Below are positions 53,631 through 62,616 of a DNA stretch of 64,000 nt, one piece after another. The notes below the pieces were generated by a model. The model was not told the origin of the DNA and made no database searches. It saw only the letters and a program-made list of their open reading frames with translations. The position numbers and the translations under genes are program-made. Each line of letters opens with the position of its first letter. Position 1 is the stretch's first letter. The DNA comes from Paenibacillus lignilyticus (lineage in GTDB: Bacteria; Bacillota; Bacilli; Paenibacillales; Paenibacillaceae), in the NCBI RefSeq assembly GCF_017942085.1, contig NZ_JAGKSP010000002.1:952865-1016864 (forward strand), written 5' to 3'.

Positions 53631-56600
53631 CTAGTTTAAGTTCAGGACATCCAAGCCGTCGATGGTCACAATGCTGTTGCTCGAATTGGGATTGGCTTCG
53701 CCGGCATGAACAACTTCGATATGATGCACGCCATTTGCGAGCTCGCCTGACGTAAAGACAGGTACCTGATAGCGCATCTTATCACTGTACAGATCGATAG
53801 GCGCTGCCGTCACCGACTTGCCATCGATGTAGATATTCGCTTTGCCGCGGTTGCTGCCGGTCGAGGACCAGACGGTAACCTTCGTGCCTGTGAATGTAAA
53901 GTCGACGGAACTGCCCGGAGTCGTGGTATAGGTTTGTACACCGTCAGCATATTTCTTGCCGTATCGAATAGCCCAAGGCCCCTCGTAATCGGCGGCAGGA
54001 TGTGTCGGCGAAATTAATCCGGAGAACACGAACGCATCCACGTTTATTGCCAATTTCTGATTTACGCCTTTTACGGATCGAATCTCTACGTCGTGATGCC
54101 CATTAGTCAGTAGCATTTTGAACAACGATTGCTTCGATTGTTGCGTCACGCTGGACAAATCGGCATAACCCATAGCCAATCCATCGATTCGGATCTCTGC
54201 GGTGCCTTGCATATCGTTCTTTGTACCGATCCATTCGAACAGATTCCCTCTAAACCCAAACTTGACGGAGCCCTCTCCGGTAAGCTGCTTCAAGGTTCCA
54301 CCCGAATAGGAAGAGCCCGTTAGTGTGGTCCAGTTACCGTCGTAGATCAGCGATGCGTCGCTGTCCTCGACCCGGCTCGACGAGTTACCGTACTGCACGT
54401 TCAAGGTGTAGGCACCGGCGCCTTTTACGGCATAGATGTTCACGTAATACGTACCCGCCTTGCTTGCGCGGTACGTGATTGATTCGGATGACGTGTCCGC
54501 CGTTTCGGAGAAGGCTACCGCGCCTTCTTTGCTTTGCACGGTCGTAGCGGAATCATCGTATAGAATCAGATCGAAATCCGTCCCCTCTTCACCCGTAAGC
54601 GTGAAGGTCGCCGTTTCGCCGGCGTTCAGTTCGACGGAATAGACATGATTCGGATCGCTCGCCTGATCGAGTTTGCCTGTGACAGACGTATCAATCAACG
54701 ACATCCCCGGGATGTCCTTATTCCACAGTGCACGATAGGCACTGATTAGCTTACCGCTTACTGTCATTGTTTTTAAGGTAGGAATCGGCTTGCCGCTTGT
54801 TACAACGCGCTGCTTGATTTCCAGTGCATTCATATCCGGATTCTGGCTTCCAACCAGTGCAGCCACGCCTGCAGCGTAGGCAGCAGCGTATAGCGTACCT
54901 TGGGAATAGGAGTATCTGCCTTTGCTGTTCTTGATATTGACCGTAGTCATCTCGGGCTTATTGCTAATGACGGTGTCGTAAAATAACGAGAAATCCATTA
55001 GCCTATATTCTTGATCCTCATAAATCGTGCCGGGAACACCCCAACCTTTGAAAATGTAGCCGCCTTCCTTGACGAGCTTAAGGCCAAGGACATCTCTTAC
55101 AAAAGCGGATTTCGGGCTTTGGTCAATAGCATCTTGTCCCGTGAGCATCAAGTGGCCGCCGGCGTTAAGATAACCGGTCAAATTCGCTTGATCATTATCT
55201 GTGATCAGTTTGTTATCACCGGTAACTGCTGCCGTTCCCGTGAACCAAACCACGATATCGTACTGCTGCAGCCCTTGCGGTCCGGTGAGCGCCGGGCCAT
55301 CAAAGGTCTCGTCCTCTGTCGTGTATGTTTCATAGGTATAACCGGCTTTCTGAAGCAGCCCTTCATAGACAGCCATAGGATCGCTTTCGTACATTGGACC
55401 TACGCCTCCATCGCCGTTATTGAAGGAGCGCTTACTGTCATTAACGAGTAGGATCTTCGGTTCGGCTACATCCGCCGGCTTGAGATAATCCATCGCGCGA
55501 TCGAACATCTCCTGCCGTTGACCGGCATATTGCGGATCCTCAATCGGAATTTCTTCAAACCCAATTCCGTTGTAGTACGCTTTATAGATCCCATTATCGA
55601 TTTGCGCCGCATACCCGGCATCAACGTCAGGCGTTGTCGAGATGACCAGTTCGGACGGTGCAGCGACATCGACGGACATCTGCCCGATCGCAGCGCCCAA
55701 AGCCGGATCACCCAGAATATTGACACCGGTAACCGAAAGCATGTTCAAGCTTGGATAGGCTGCAGGATACACCGGCAGAACATCCGTATTTAAGGTACCG
55801 GTCAAGCCTGAGCTTTCGCCGGCCGGAGAAACGAACAACATGTCGGAGGCATTGATCGCATCTTCGACCAGTTTGCTTCTGTATTGATACACGATTCCGA
55901 GCGTAGCGATCTTGGCGCCGTGCTCATCGGCATAGTGGATGGCATCCACGACATCCGAGAAGTATCCGAGCTCTTCGGAAGCCACCTTAAGCGGCATGAC
56001 CTTTACATTAGGCGCCACACCGGCAATGCCTTCGTTATTGTTCATAACAGCGGCGATTTGTCCGGTAATTGTCGTGCCGTAAGTATCATTGAGACCATCG
56101 CTCGTATCGAAAAGTGTGTTGTCATCGTAGGCGAAATCCCAGCCGTTCACGTCATCAATGAGCCCGTTGCCATCATCATCGATTTCGTTGCCAGCAATTT
56201 CTTTATCGTTGGTCCAGAACTGACCGACCAGATCGGGAGCATCCATCTTCACGCCGGTGCCGATAACGGCAACGGTCACGTCCTTGCTGCCCGTCGTGAT
56301 TTCCCAAGCTTCAGGCAAATCCATATCGATATCTTCCAAGCCGCCGGGTACCGAGCCTTCATTGAGATCCTGGCCGGTGTTGTTCAGCCCCCATTGTTCA
56401 TGGAAAAGAGGATCATTAGGCAATGCGGCTGATTGTCCCGCGTCCGCTGCCGAAACGGCCGCCTCGTTCGACAAGTCGACCGGGCGGATCATTTGCGGAA
56501 CCAATGCAGAATTTATCTTGTAATCAGGCTCCGCATAGAGAACGTTCGGATCCTTAAGCAGCTCTTCTATCACACTATGTACATCAGCGCCAGCCGCGAG

Positions 56601-56960
56601 CTTCAACAGCTCCGCATTGGGTACCGAGAGCGGGCTGGACCCCGTTATTTGATTGCTCAGTGATACGGCAAATACGGACTTCTGCTCCGTGCGATATCTG
56701 ACAATGACACGATCAGCGGCATATTCCGGTTTTTCAGGCAGCGTGCTGCCGAACGCAGGGAGCTGCATGGAAGCTTGCCGTGCGGCATTCGCGGTTGGAT
56801 TTTCGATAGAGGGGGCAAGGGAAATCTCTCCTTCAGTCCATTGGCTTTTTCGTATCGGATCATTGTGCTGCGATTGCTTAGCCAATACAGGTGTTACAAC
56901 TCCGAATACCAGCATCGTCGACAGGAGTGCGGAAGCCATTCGCTTACTTTTTCTGATCAA
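53631..56960 (-). CDS. Secreted subtilase homologue lacking the catalytic triad (pseudoprotease)
   Basis: 1109 residues from TTG 56960 (GAGG further upstream; ATG 56939 is the alternative). Signal peptide MIRKSKRMASALLSTMLVFG ending VLAKQ, then an I9-like propeptide (DRVIVRYRTEQKSVFAV ... NVLYAEPDY). The S8 domain is easily recognised (DPLFHEQWGLNNTGQ), but the triad positions are Gly234 (AVIGTGVKMDAPDL), Tyr294 (TYGTTITGQIAA) and Leu690 (SQGTLYAAAYAAGVAALV), and the oxyanion Asn is also lost (SPAGESSG). A flavodoxin/GATase-like insert (about 500-660) splits the domain. A PPC domain (about 770-860) and two beta-sandwich domains end the protein. The frame is intact over 3.3 kb, so it is a maintained non-enzyme, not a decaying gene. 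Confidence 0.88.
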   Translation of the reverse strand: MIRKSKRMASALLSTMLVFGVVTPVLAKQSQHNDPIRKSQWTEGEISLAPSIENPTANAARQASMQLPAFGSTLPEKPEYAADRVIVRYRTEQKSVFAVSLSNQITGSSPLSVPNAELLKLAAGADVHSVIEELLKDPNVLYAEPDYKINSALVPQMIRPVDLSNEAAVSAADAGQSAALPNDPLFHEQWGLNNTGQDLNEGSVPGGLEDIDMDLPEAWEITTGSKDVTVAVIGTGVKMDAPDLVGQFWTNDKEIAGNEIDDDGNGLIDDVNGWDFAYDDNTLFDTSDGLNDTYGTTITGQIAAVMNNNEGIAGVAPNVKVMPLKVASEELGYFSDVVDAIHYADEHGAKIATLGIVYQYRSKLVEDAINASDMLFVSPAGESSGLTGTLNTDVLPVYPAAYPSLNMLSVTGVNILGDPALGAAIGQMSVDVAAPSELVISTTPDVDAGYAAQIDNGIYKAYYNGIGFEEIPIEDPQYAGQRQEMFDRAMDYLKPADVAEPKILLVNDSKRSFNNGDGGVGPMYESDPMAVYEGLLQKAGYTYETYTTEDETFDGPALTGPQGLQQYDIVVWFTGTAAVTGDNKLITDNDQANLTGYLNAGGHLMLTGQDAIDQSPKSAFVRDVLGLKLVKEGGYIFKGWGVPGTIYEDQEYRLMDFSLFYDTVISNKPEMTTVNIKNSKGRYSYSQGTLYAAAYAAGVAALVGSQNPDMNALEIKQRVVTSGKPIPTLKTMTVSGKLISAYRALWNKDIPGMSLIDTSVTGKLDQASDPNHVYSVELNAGETATFTLTGEEGTDFDLILYDDSATTVQSKEGAVAFSETADTSSESITYRASKAGTYYVNIYAVKGAGAYTLNVQYGNSSSRVEDSDASLIYDGNWTTLTGSSYSGGTLKQLTGEGSVKFGFRGNLFEWIGTKNDMQGTAEIRIDGLAMGYADLSSVTQQSKQSLFKMLLTNGHHDVEIRSVKGVNQKLAINVDAFVFSGLISPTHPAADYEGPWAIRYGKKYADGVQTYTTTPGSSVDFTFTGTKVTVWSSTGSNRGKANIYIDGKSVTAAPIDLYSDKMRYQVPVFTSGELANGVHHIEVVHAGEANPNSSNSIVTIDGLDVLNLN

Positions 56961-57009
56961 GCCTTATCACGTCCTCGCTTAAATAATAAAAAGTTAATAA
57001 AAAAAACAT

Positions 57010-57023
57010 AGGAAACGCTTACA
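57010..57023 (-). promoter_or_regulatory. CcpA cre site upstream of the pseudoprotease/subtilase genes
   Basis: On the minus strand TGTAAGCGTTTCCT fits the cre consensus TGWAARCGYTWNCW at all 14 positions. It lies 50 bp before the start codon, suggesting carbon catabolite repression. Confidence 0.65.
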
Positions 57024-57042
57024 TTCATCCTCATTTACTTGT

Positions 57043-57060
57043 CTATCTACTAGTAGATAG
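57043..57060. promoter_or_regulatory. Perfect 18-bp palindrome, candidate TetR-type operator
   Basis: CTATCTACTAGTAGATAG is fully self-complementary. It lies 83 bp upstream of the pseudoprotease start, in a likely promoter region. Size and symmetry suit a TetR-family dimer; the TetR gene at 48757 is the nearest candidate. Confidence 0.55.
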
Positions 57061-57606
57061 GTAACTAGCGCGAACGATCATGCCAATCTTCCTTTGGTCA
57101 ATAAAACCGTATTTATTGGCATATGCCCCCTTTCACTTCTGCCATTAATACGCTCCTGCGACCTGATTCGAGCACCGGGTCGTATGTAATGGATATGAAA
57201 GATTATGTCACTTAATCTGACATTGGTATTACAACAAATTCTGAGATGATTATATATTTACTCAAATGAATCAGTCAATTGATTTATTTATTTAAATTTT
57301 AATAAATTTCTATAACTTTTTAAAGAAAGTTTGCGTCTGTATACTGAGGATGTGATTCGGAGGTGGCATCAACCTAACGTAGAGTAGTCAAACCAGTATA
57401 GGAAGAAATGCATACTTGCCTATACATTTAAACTCCCTTCTTTCTTGCAATTCATCTTACGTTCATGGTCGTATTGATAGAAATATAGAGACTGTACGAC
57501 CAAAGACATGAGAAGTCGATTGCTAACTACCCGTCTTCCATCTTTACATTTTCAGAAAATGAGATATGCAACATGCATAGACATATAGGTAAATGAGGGT
57601 GTTCAT
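57061..57606. other. Long AT-rich divergent intergenic region
   Basis: About 550 bp between the divergent pseudoprotease and GntR genes. 57235-57330 is extremely AT-rich and probably contains the GntR promoter. A GGAGGTGGC at about 57359 looks like an RBS but is followed by no usable start codon. No gene seen. Confidence 0.5.
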
Positions 57607-58605
57607 ATGATTTCAAATCGCTTCTGTTTAACTGTCGATCATCAAGTCAATTTTGGGGTTCATACCCAAATCAAAGAACAGCTGAAGTGGCTGATTGGTA
57701 CGGGGCAATTAAAGCCCGGCGATCCTTTGCCTGCCGCAAGCCAGCTGGCCGATTTGCTCGGGCTTAACCGAAATACTGTGAACGGGGTTTATAGCCAGCT
57801 GAAAGTCGAAGGTTTTGTCTCCATGCAGAAAGGCAAAGGGACGCAAGTGCTTGGCGGCACGGCAACGGAACGACTGCGCAGAAAAGGCATCCCCATGAAA
57901 AGGCTGCTGGATGGTGTAATCAAAGGAGCACGCGCGGAAAAGCTTGATCTGCAGGAGCTCTTCATGGCCGGCCTAGGGTATAGTCTGCTGCAGAGCGGCC
58001 TTCCGACCGTTCCGGCGCGCATTCTGCTCGTGGAAAGCAAGGACCATGATCTCTATTTCTATCAAGAAGAAATCGAGCGAGTGACGGAACTTGAGGTCTG
58101 TACGATTTTCCTCGAGGATTTGCTGGAAGGAACTCGTACGGTCAAGGAAGCACGTCCGAACGATATTTGGGTGACCAGCTTGAATCAGGCGAATCGCGCC
58201 AAAGCGATACTGGCTCCTCTGGACAAAAAGGTTCATGTGGTCGGAGTCACGGTCGATTCTTCCATCGTGCTTGAATTAGCCACGCTTCAACGAGATTCAC
58301 AAGTATCCTTTGTCAGCCAAGGTCTGGCCGGGGGCGAGTGGATGCTTCAGCGTATTCGCGAGGATGGCATTACCCACTTATGCCCGGAGGTTCTCGGCAT
58401 TGATGAACATGAGAATCTGGAGAAAGCCCTCCATAGCTCGGCGAAAATCTTTACGTCCAAAGCGGTATACTCGGAGCTAAAACAATTGGCTCCGGACAAA
58501 GTCGCACTGTTCAAGCTGCGACTGGAGCGAAGCAGCGAGAACATGCTGCGAGAGCTCGTTGCCACGGACTTGCGCTACCGCTACGGTACAGGATTTGCTC
58601 CATAA
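57607..58605 (+). CDS. GntR-family transcriptional regulator
   Basis: 332 residues, GAGGGTG before ATG 57607. The N-terminal winged HTH is HTQIKEQLKWLIGTGQLKPG, LPAASQLADLLGLNRNTVNG and VYSQLKVEGFVSMQKGKGTQ, a clean GntR domain. The remaining 250 residues do not look like an aminotransferase (MocR), UTRA or FCD domain. VPARILLVESKDHDLYFYQE, RPNDIWVTSLNQANRAKAIL and VHVVGVTVDSSIVLELATL suggest two Rossmann-like lobes, as in a periplasmic-binding-type sensor. Effector unknown. Confidence 0.85.
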   Translation: MISNRFCLTVDHQVNFGVHTQIKEQLKWLIGTGQLKPGDPLPAASQLADLLGLNRNTVNGVYSQLKVEGFVSMQKGKGTQVLGGTATERLRRKGIPMKRLLDGVIKGARAEKLDLQELFMAGLGYSLLQSGLPTVPARILLVESKDHDLYFYQEEIERVTELEVCTIFLEDLLEGTRTVKEARPNDIWVTSLNQANRAKAILAPLDKKVHVVGVTVDSSIVLELATLQRDSQVSFVSQGLAGGEWMLQRIREDGITHLCPEVLGIDEHENLEKALHSSAKIFTSKAVYSELKQLAPDKVALFKLRLERSSENMLRELVATDLRYRYGTGFAP

Positions 58606-58612
58606 ATGAACT

Positions 58613-58650
58613 AAAAAAAGAGCCGGGCAGAGGTTATCTGCCCAACTCTT
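58613..58650. terminator. Terminator between GntR and DUF1854 genes
   Basis: GGGCAGA/TCTGCCC stem flanked by GAG/CTC pairing. A T7 run on the minus strand makes it strong for the DUF1854 gene and weaker for GntR. Confidence 0.75.
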
Positions 58651-58660
58651 CCTACTATGC

Positions 58661-59167
58661 TTACAATACTTCTTCCAGCAGCTTACGGCTGTGTGCATCC
58701 AGCTCTCGCCAATCGGTAATCTCACAACGTTTGCCGCTCATGTCGGTCAGTATGACTCGGCCGCCACCGGGATATTGCATATGCTCATGCAGATTCCGCA
58801 TGACCATCCGAGTCGCGCCCAGATGAGTTTGCAGCTCCCACATCCAGAGGTCGGACTTGAACTTTACGCTGTCCACACGCGTCACACGCGGCATGAAATA
58901 GCGAAACTGAAGCTCCTTCTCGAGCTCCCGTGCACTCTCTTCATACAGCTCTTTAATGTCCGGAACGATTCCAAGCTCTTCGCCTTTTGAATTTCGAATG
59001 GAAATATATTGCGTGGTGTAGAGAAACGGAAACGCGCGGTACACCTCAAGCTCTTCGTACGTTACGCCTGCTACAATTCCTTGGAACACGCCGCCTTCAC
59101 CGCGGCTGAAATAGACATCATCCGGCGTAAATAAGCGAATGTCATACTTGTCGACTTCAGAAGTCAT
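58661..59167 (-). CDS. DUF1854 protein, ABC exporter partner
   Basis: 168 residues. YDIRLFTPDDVYFSRGEGGV, then RAFPFLYTTQYISIRNSKGE, ELGIVPDIKEL, ELEKELQFRYFMPRVTRV and RVILTDMSGKRCEITDWREL match the DUF1854 family as I know it. It starts one base into the stop of the ABC transporter gene (TGATG), so translation is coupled. DUF1854 proteins are typically paired with ABC exporters; the molecular role is unknown. Confidence 0.85.
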   Translation of the reverse strand: MTSEVDKYDIRLFTPDDVYFSRGEGGVFQGIVAGVTYEELEVYRAFPFLYTTQYISIRNSKGEELGIVPDIKELYEESARELEKELQFRYFMPRVTRVDSVKFKSDLWMWELQTHLGATRMVMRNLHEHMQYPGGGRVILTDMSGKRCEITDWRELDAHSRKLLEEVL

Positions 59168-61359
59168 CAGCCTTCAACCCCCTTGATCTTGGACAGCTCC
59201 GTCTGCGCGTCAACGAGCTTCCGATATGCGCCGTCCTCTTTCTCGAGCAATTGTTCATGCGTGCCGACTTCCACGATTTTGCCACGATCCAGTACAACAA
59301 GCCGATTGGCATTGCGAAGCGTCGATAGGCGATGCGCAATCGCGAATGTCGTACGGCCTTTAACCAGCCGCGAAATCGCTTCTTGAATTTGGCGTTCTGT
59401 CTCGGTATCAACCGATGCGGTCGCTTCATCCAGAATCAGGATACGCGGATCATGGATAATGGCACGAGCGATGGCAACCCGCTGTTTCTCACCGCCGGAG
59501 AGCTTATGACCTCGTTCACCGACGCGAGTATCGTAGCCGTCCGGCAATCGAACGATAAAGTCGTGCGCATTGGCGATCTTCGCCGCGCGCATGATCTCGA
59601 TCGGTGTTGCGTCCGGTTTGGAATACGCAATATTCTCGGCAATCGTACCGTCGAACAGGAATGTCTCCTGCAAGACGACGCCGATCTGCTTACGCAGATC
59701 AACCTGGCTAATATCGCGGAGATCCGTACCGTCAATAAGAATGGCACCTTCATCGGTGTCATAGAATCGGCAAATCATGTTGATGAACGTCGATTTCCCC
59801 GCGCCGGAATGACCGACCAGACCGATCATTTCGCCTGCTTCCACTTGCAAATTGACGTCCTTGAGCACCGGATGATGCTTCTCATAACCGTAAGTAACTT
59901 TCTCGAATATGACGTCGCCTTTGATGACGCCGACAGCTGCCGGATTACGCACGTCAGGCACATCAGGCGGCGTATCCATAATCTCGAACACACGGTGTGC
60001 AGCCGCCATGGCATTGCTCGCCCAACTGATCATTTGGCTGATCCATTGCAGCGGGCCGAATAACATGCCGAGGTAAGCGATAAGCGCCATAAGTACACCG
60101 AGCTGCATGTTGTCTTGCAGTACTTTGCTTCCGCCGTTATACCAAATGAGCAGCGTGCCCATTCCGGCAATGAAGGCAAAGGCCGGGAACATGAATGACC
60201 AGAGCCCTTCCATGCGGATATTTCGTCGTACAACTTCAACGTTCGCTTCCCCATAACGGGATAGCTCATCATGTTCTCTGCCGAAAGCTTTTACCACCCG
60301 AATTCCTTGAAGAGAATCACCGACCAATGTGTTCAATCGAAAAATCGAACGCCATTGCTGATACCAGCGTCGTCCAATCTTCGGCCAGATCGTCATCGAT
60401 ACGGCAACCATGACCGGTACTGGCAAAATAGCGTACAGCGTAAGCTGCCAATCCAGCCCGAACATAATGATGAAAATCGCAATGATCCGCAGTCCCTCCG
60501 CGGTCATGAACACGACCCCGTCCGTCATAAACTGCCGCATCGCTTCTGAATCGTTATTGACCCTGCCGATGAATTGCGACGTTTGACGGCGGTCGAAGAA
60601 GGCTAGAGAGAGCCGCATGAGCGAGCTGTAGACATCTTTACGCAAGTCCCCCATCAGCTTAGATCCAACCCATACGCCGATTAAACCGCGAACCGTTTGC
60701 ATAAGCGACATGAGAAGCATTGTTGCGCCGAGCCCCAGTACAACATAGAGCAGTGTCGATCCGACATCCTTCGGGCCAAGGACGTCGTCGATGATGACCT
60801 TCGTTAAGTAAGGCGGTACCAATTCTACGAGTGTTGTTGTAATGAGCAGACATGCGGCAGCTATCATCTGCAGCTTGTAGGGCTTGGTATAGCTCAGCAT
60901 CCGAGCAGCTACCTTGCCGTTGTGCGTGCATATCTGGCAGATCTGCGTTCCTTCCGATAACGGATTGCCGCAGCTATGGCAGCTGCGAGGAAGCTCGCGC
61001 TCCGATAGTACCGGCCGCTCTTCGTTCTTCGCTATTGCGCTGAGCAGCTTCGCTGCAAATCCGAACACCGGCGATTGCGCAGCTGTATAACGCGCGATTA
61101 CGACCGGACCTTTACCGGTGTCAGCCAGCAGCGTTCCTCCACCGACTGCACTGACGGCCCGCGCATCCTTCAGCTCTTCTAATGGCTGCTTAAGCAGCAG
61201 TGTCTTGTCTTGCTGCCATACCATGATGTCTTGTGCCGTGACAGCCAGCCATTGCACGCCGAATCGGCCATCCTGCAGCAGATCGGTCTTAGCGCTGAAC
61301 AGCAGTTCAGACGTTAGTTGCTTCCTCAGCGCTTCGGGAAGCTGGTCTTGTATAGACAT
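59167..61359 (-). CDS. ABC exporter (fused permease-ATPase) with N-terminal zinc ribbon
   Basis: 730 residues from ATG 61359 (AGGAGGG 5 bases upstream). The N-terminal 110 residues look like a PH/GRAM-like beta domain. A zinc ribbon follows: Cys127-x2-Cys130-x10-Cys141-x2-Cys144 (CHSCGNPLSEGTQICQIC). Six TM helices form the exporter domain, about 155-450. The ATPase has Walker A GHSGAGKST, signature LSGGEKQR and Walker B ILILDEATASVD, with H-loop AIAHRLS. Works as a homodimer or half-transporter. The cargo is not evident; the cytosolic zinc ribbon and the coupled DUF1854 protein are distinctive of this subgroup. Confidence 0.9.
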   Translation of the reverse strand: MSIQDQLPEALRKQLTSELLFSAKTDLLQDGRFGVQWLAVTAQDIMVWQQDKTLLLKQPLEELKDARAVSAVGGGTLLADTGKGPVVIARYTAAQSPVFGFAAKLLSAIAKNEERPVLSERELPRSCHSCGNPLSEGTQICQICTHNGKVAARMLSYTKPYKLQMIAAACLLITTTLVELVPPYLTKVIIDDVLGPKDVGSTLLYVVLGLGATMLLMSLMQTVRGLIGVWVGSKLMGDLRKDVYSSLMRLSLAFFDRRQTSQFIGRVNNDSEAMRQFMTDGVVFMTAEGLRIIAIFIIMFGLDWQLTLYAILPVPVMVAVSMTIWPKIGRRWYQQWRSIFRLNTLVGDSLQGIRVVKAFGREHDELSRYGEANVEVVRRNIRMEGLWSFMFPAFAFIAGMGTLLIWYNGGSKVLQDNMQLGVLMALIAYLGMLFGPLQWISQMISWASNAMAAAHRVFEIMDTPPDVPDVRNPAAVGVIKGDVIFEKVTYGYEKHHPVLKDVNLQVEAGEMIGLVGHSGAGKSTFINMICRFYDTDEGAILIDGTDLRDISQVDLRKQIGVVLQETFLFDGTIAENIAYSKPDATPIEIMRAAKIANAHDFIVRLPDGYDTRVGERGHKLSGGEKQRVAIARAIIHDPRILILDEATASVDTETERQIQEAISRLVKGRTTFAIAHRLSTLRNANRLVVLDRGKIVEVGTHEQLLEKEDGAYRKLVDAQTELSKIKGVEG

Positions 61360-61647
61360 GGTACCCTCCTGTGTCTCCAAACAAGTATTGGGCTGACCTC
61401 GAATCGGACCCGACATTCCAATGGCGAGTCGGCCACTACGAATATATGTTCTACATTTGGTTTATAATTCCTTCTTTCTCTGTAAACTTTACCCAGAATT
61501 ATGCGATGCACAAAAATAATCCCACTTTTCGCACAATACCACACAACCAACTTTTTTCTACCTACTTCGGAACTAAAGTTCCAGGTAAACAAAGTAACTC
61601 TCATGCTATAATGCTAGAATCAGACCATAAAGCGAGGGATTCCCAAT

Positions 61648-62523
61648 ATGAAAGTTTTAGTTACCGGCGCTTCAGGCAACGGCGGACAAGCGATTAGCAG
61701 AGCGCTTATCCAAGAGGGATACACGGTTCGGATGGCAGATGTGTCACCTCCGGCGGGAACAGATTTCGCCGATGTGGAATTTGTACGCTGCGACAGCAGA
61801 ACAGCCGGCGACGTTCGCCGTGCTGTGGAAGGAATGGATGCCGTCGTTCATCTGGCTGCATGGCATTGCGCGCATAATCCGCCGGTAAGTGACGAGACAA
61901 TCTTCGCCGTTAATGTGGACGGTACGTTCAACGTGCTGGAAGCTTGCAAGCAAGCAGGCATCCAATCCATCGTATATGCTTCATCCATGGCCTATGGCTG
62001 GGGATCCGTATACAGTGTTTCGAAAGTAATTGGAGAAGACTTGTGCAGGTCCTACCATGAAATGACCGGCGCATCCATCGCCATGCTCCGCTATCATGAA
62101 TTCATTCCGCGTCCTTACTTGGAATTCGGCTCACGTTTGCTCCGCAACGGCATCGATCGCAGAGATGTGGCCACCGCTACCGTAGCCTCAGTGAAAGCCG
62201 CCCTTAACCGGGATATCGGGCTTTTCTGTACCATCGTACATACCAATCACGGAATGCCGGAGGAAGTCGTGAACAACTTCCACGAACTTGGCCCGGATTG
62301 GTGCGAGGAACAAGTTCCCGGTGCACGTCGGCTAATTGAGAAATATGCCATTAGCCTGCCAGGCTCAGTCGAGCAGCACGACCTTTCCGAAGCGGAGCAA
62401 GCGCTCGGCTGGAAACCGGCAATAGGGTTTATAGAGTTCCTCCGTGATCTCAAGATCCGCGATGAACGCGGAATCGATGTAACCGGCCTCTGGGTACCAT
62501 CCGAATTGCCGGCAGATCTTTAA
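61648..62523 (+). CDS. NAD-dependent epimerase/dehydratase (extended SDR)
   Basis: 291 residues, GAGGGA before ATG 61648. Rossmann motif VLVTGASGNGGQAI, then VVHLAAWHCAHNPP and the catalytic-type YSVSKVIGEDL (Tyr-x3-Lys), preceded by VYASSMAYGWGS. The C-terminus (EAEQALGWKPAIGFIEFLRD) is the usual sugar-nucleotide epimerase ending. Substrate unknown; probably a sugar or sugar nucleotide. Confidence 0.87.
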   Translation: MKVLVTGASGNGGQAISRALIQEGYTVRMADVSPPAGTDFADVEFVRCDSRTAGDVRRAVEGMDAVVHLAAWHCAHNPPVSDETIFAVNVDGTFNVLEACKQAGIQSIVYASSMAYGWGSVYSVSKVIGEDLCRSYHEMTGASIAMLRYHEFIPRPYLEFGSRLLRNGIDRRDVATATVASVKAALNRDIGLFCTIVHTNHGMPEEVVNNFHELGPDWCEEQVPGARRLIEKYAISLPGSVEQHDLSEAEQALGWKPAIGFIEFLRDLKIRDERGIDVTGLWVPSELPADL

Positions 62524-62530
62524 CCATAAC

Positions 62531-62576
62531 AAGGGCCGCCTCCAAAGTATGCGTTACAACTTTTGAGGCGGCCCTT
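62531..62576. terminator. Terminator after the epimerase gene
   Basis: A perfect 12-bp stem (AAGGGCCGCCTC/GAGGCGGCCCTT) with further pairing in the loop, 8 bp after the stop. Confidence 0.85.
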
Positions 62577-62616
62577 AATCAAATATGAAGAGATTACTTA
62601 AGGAGGAGAACAGGAA

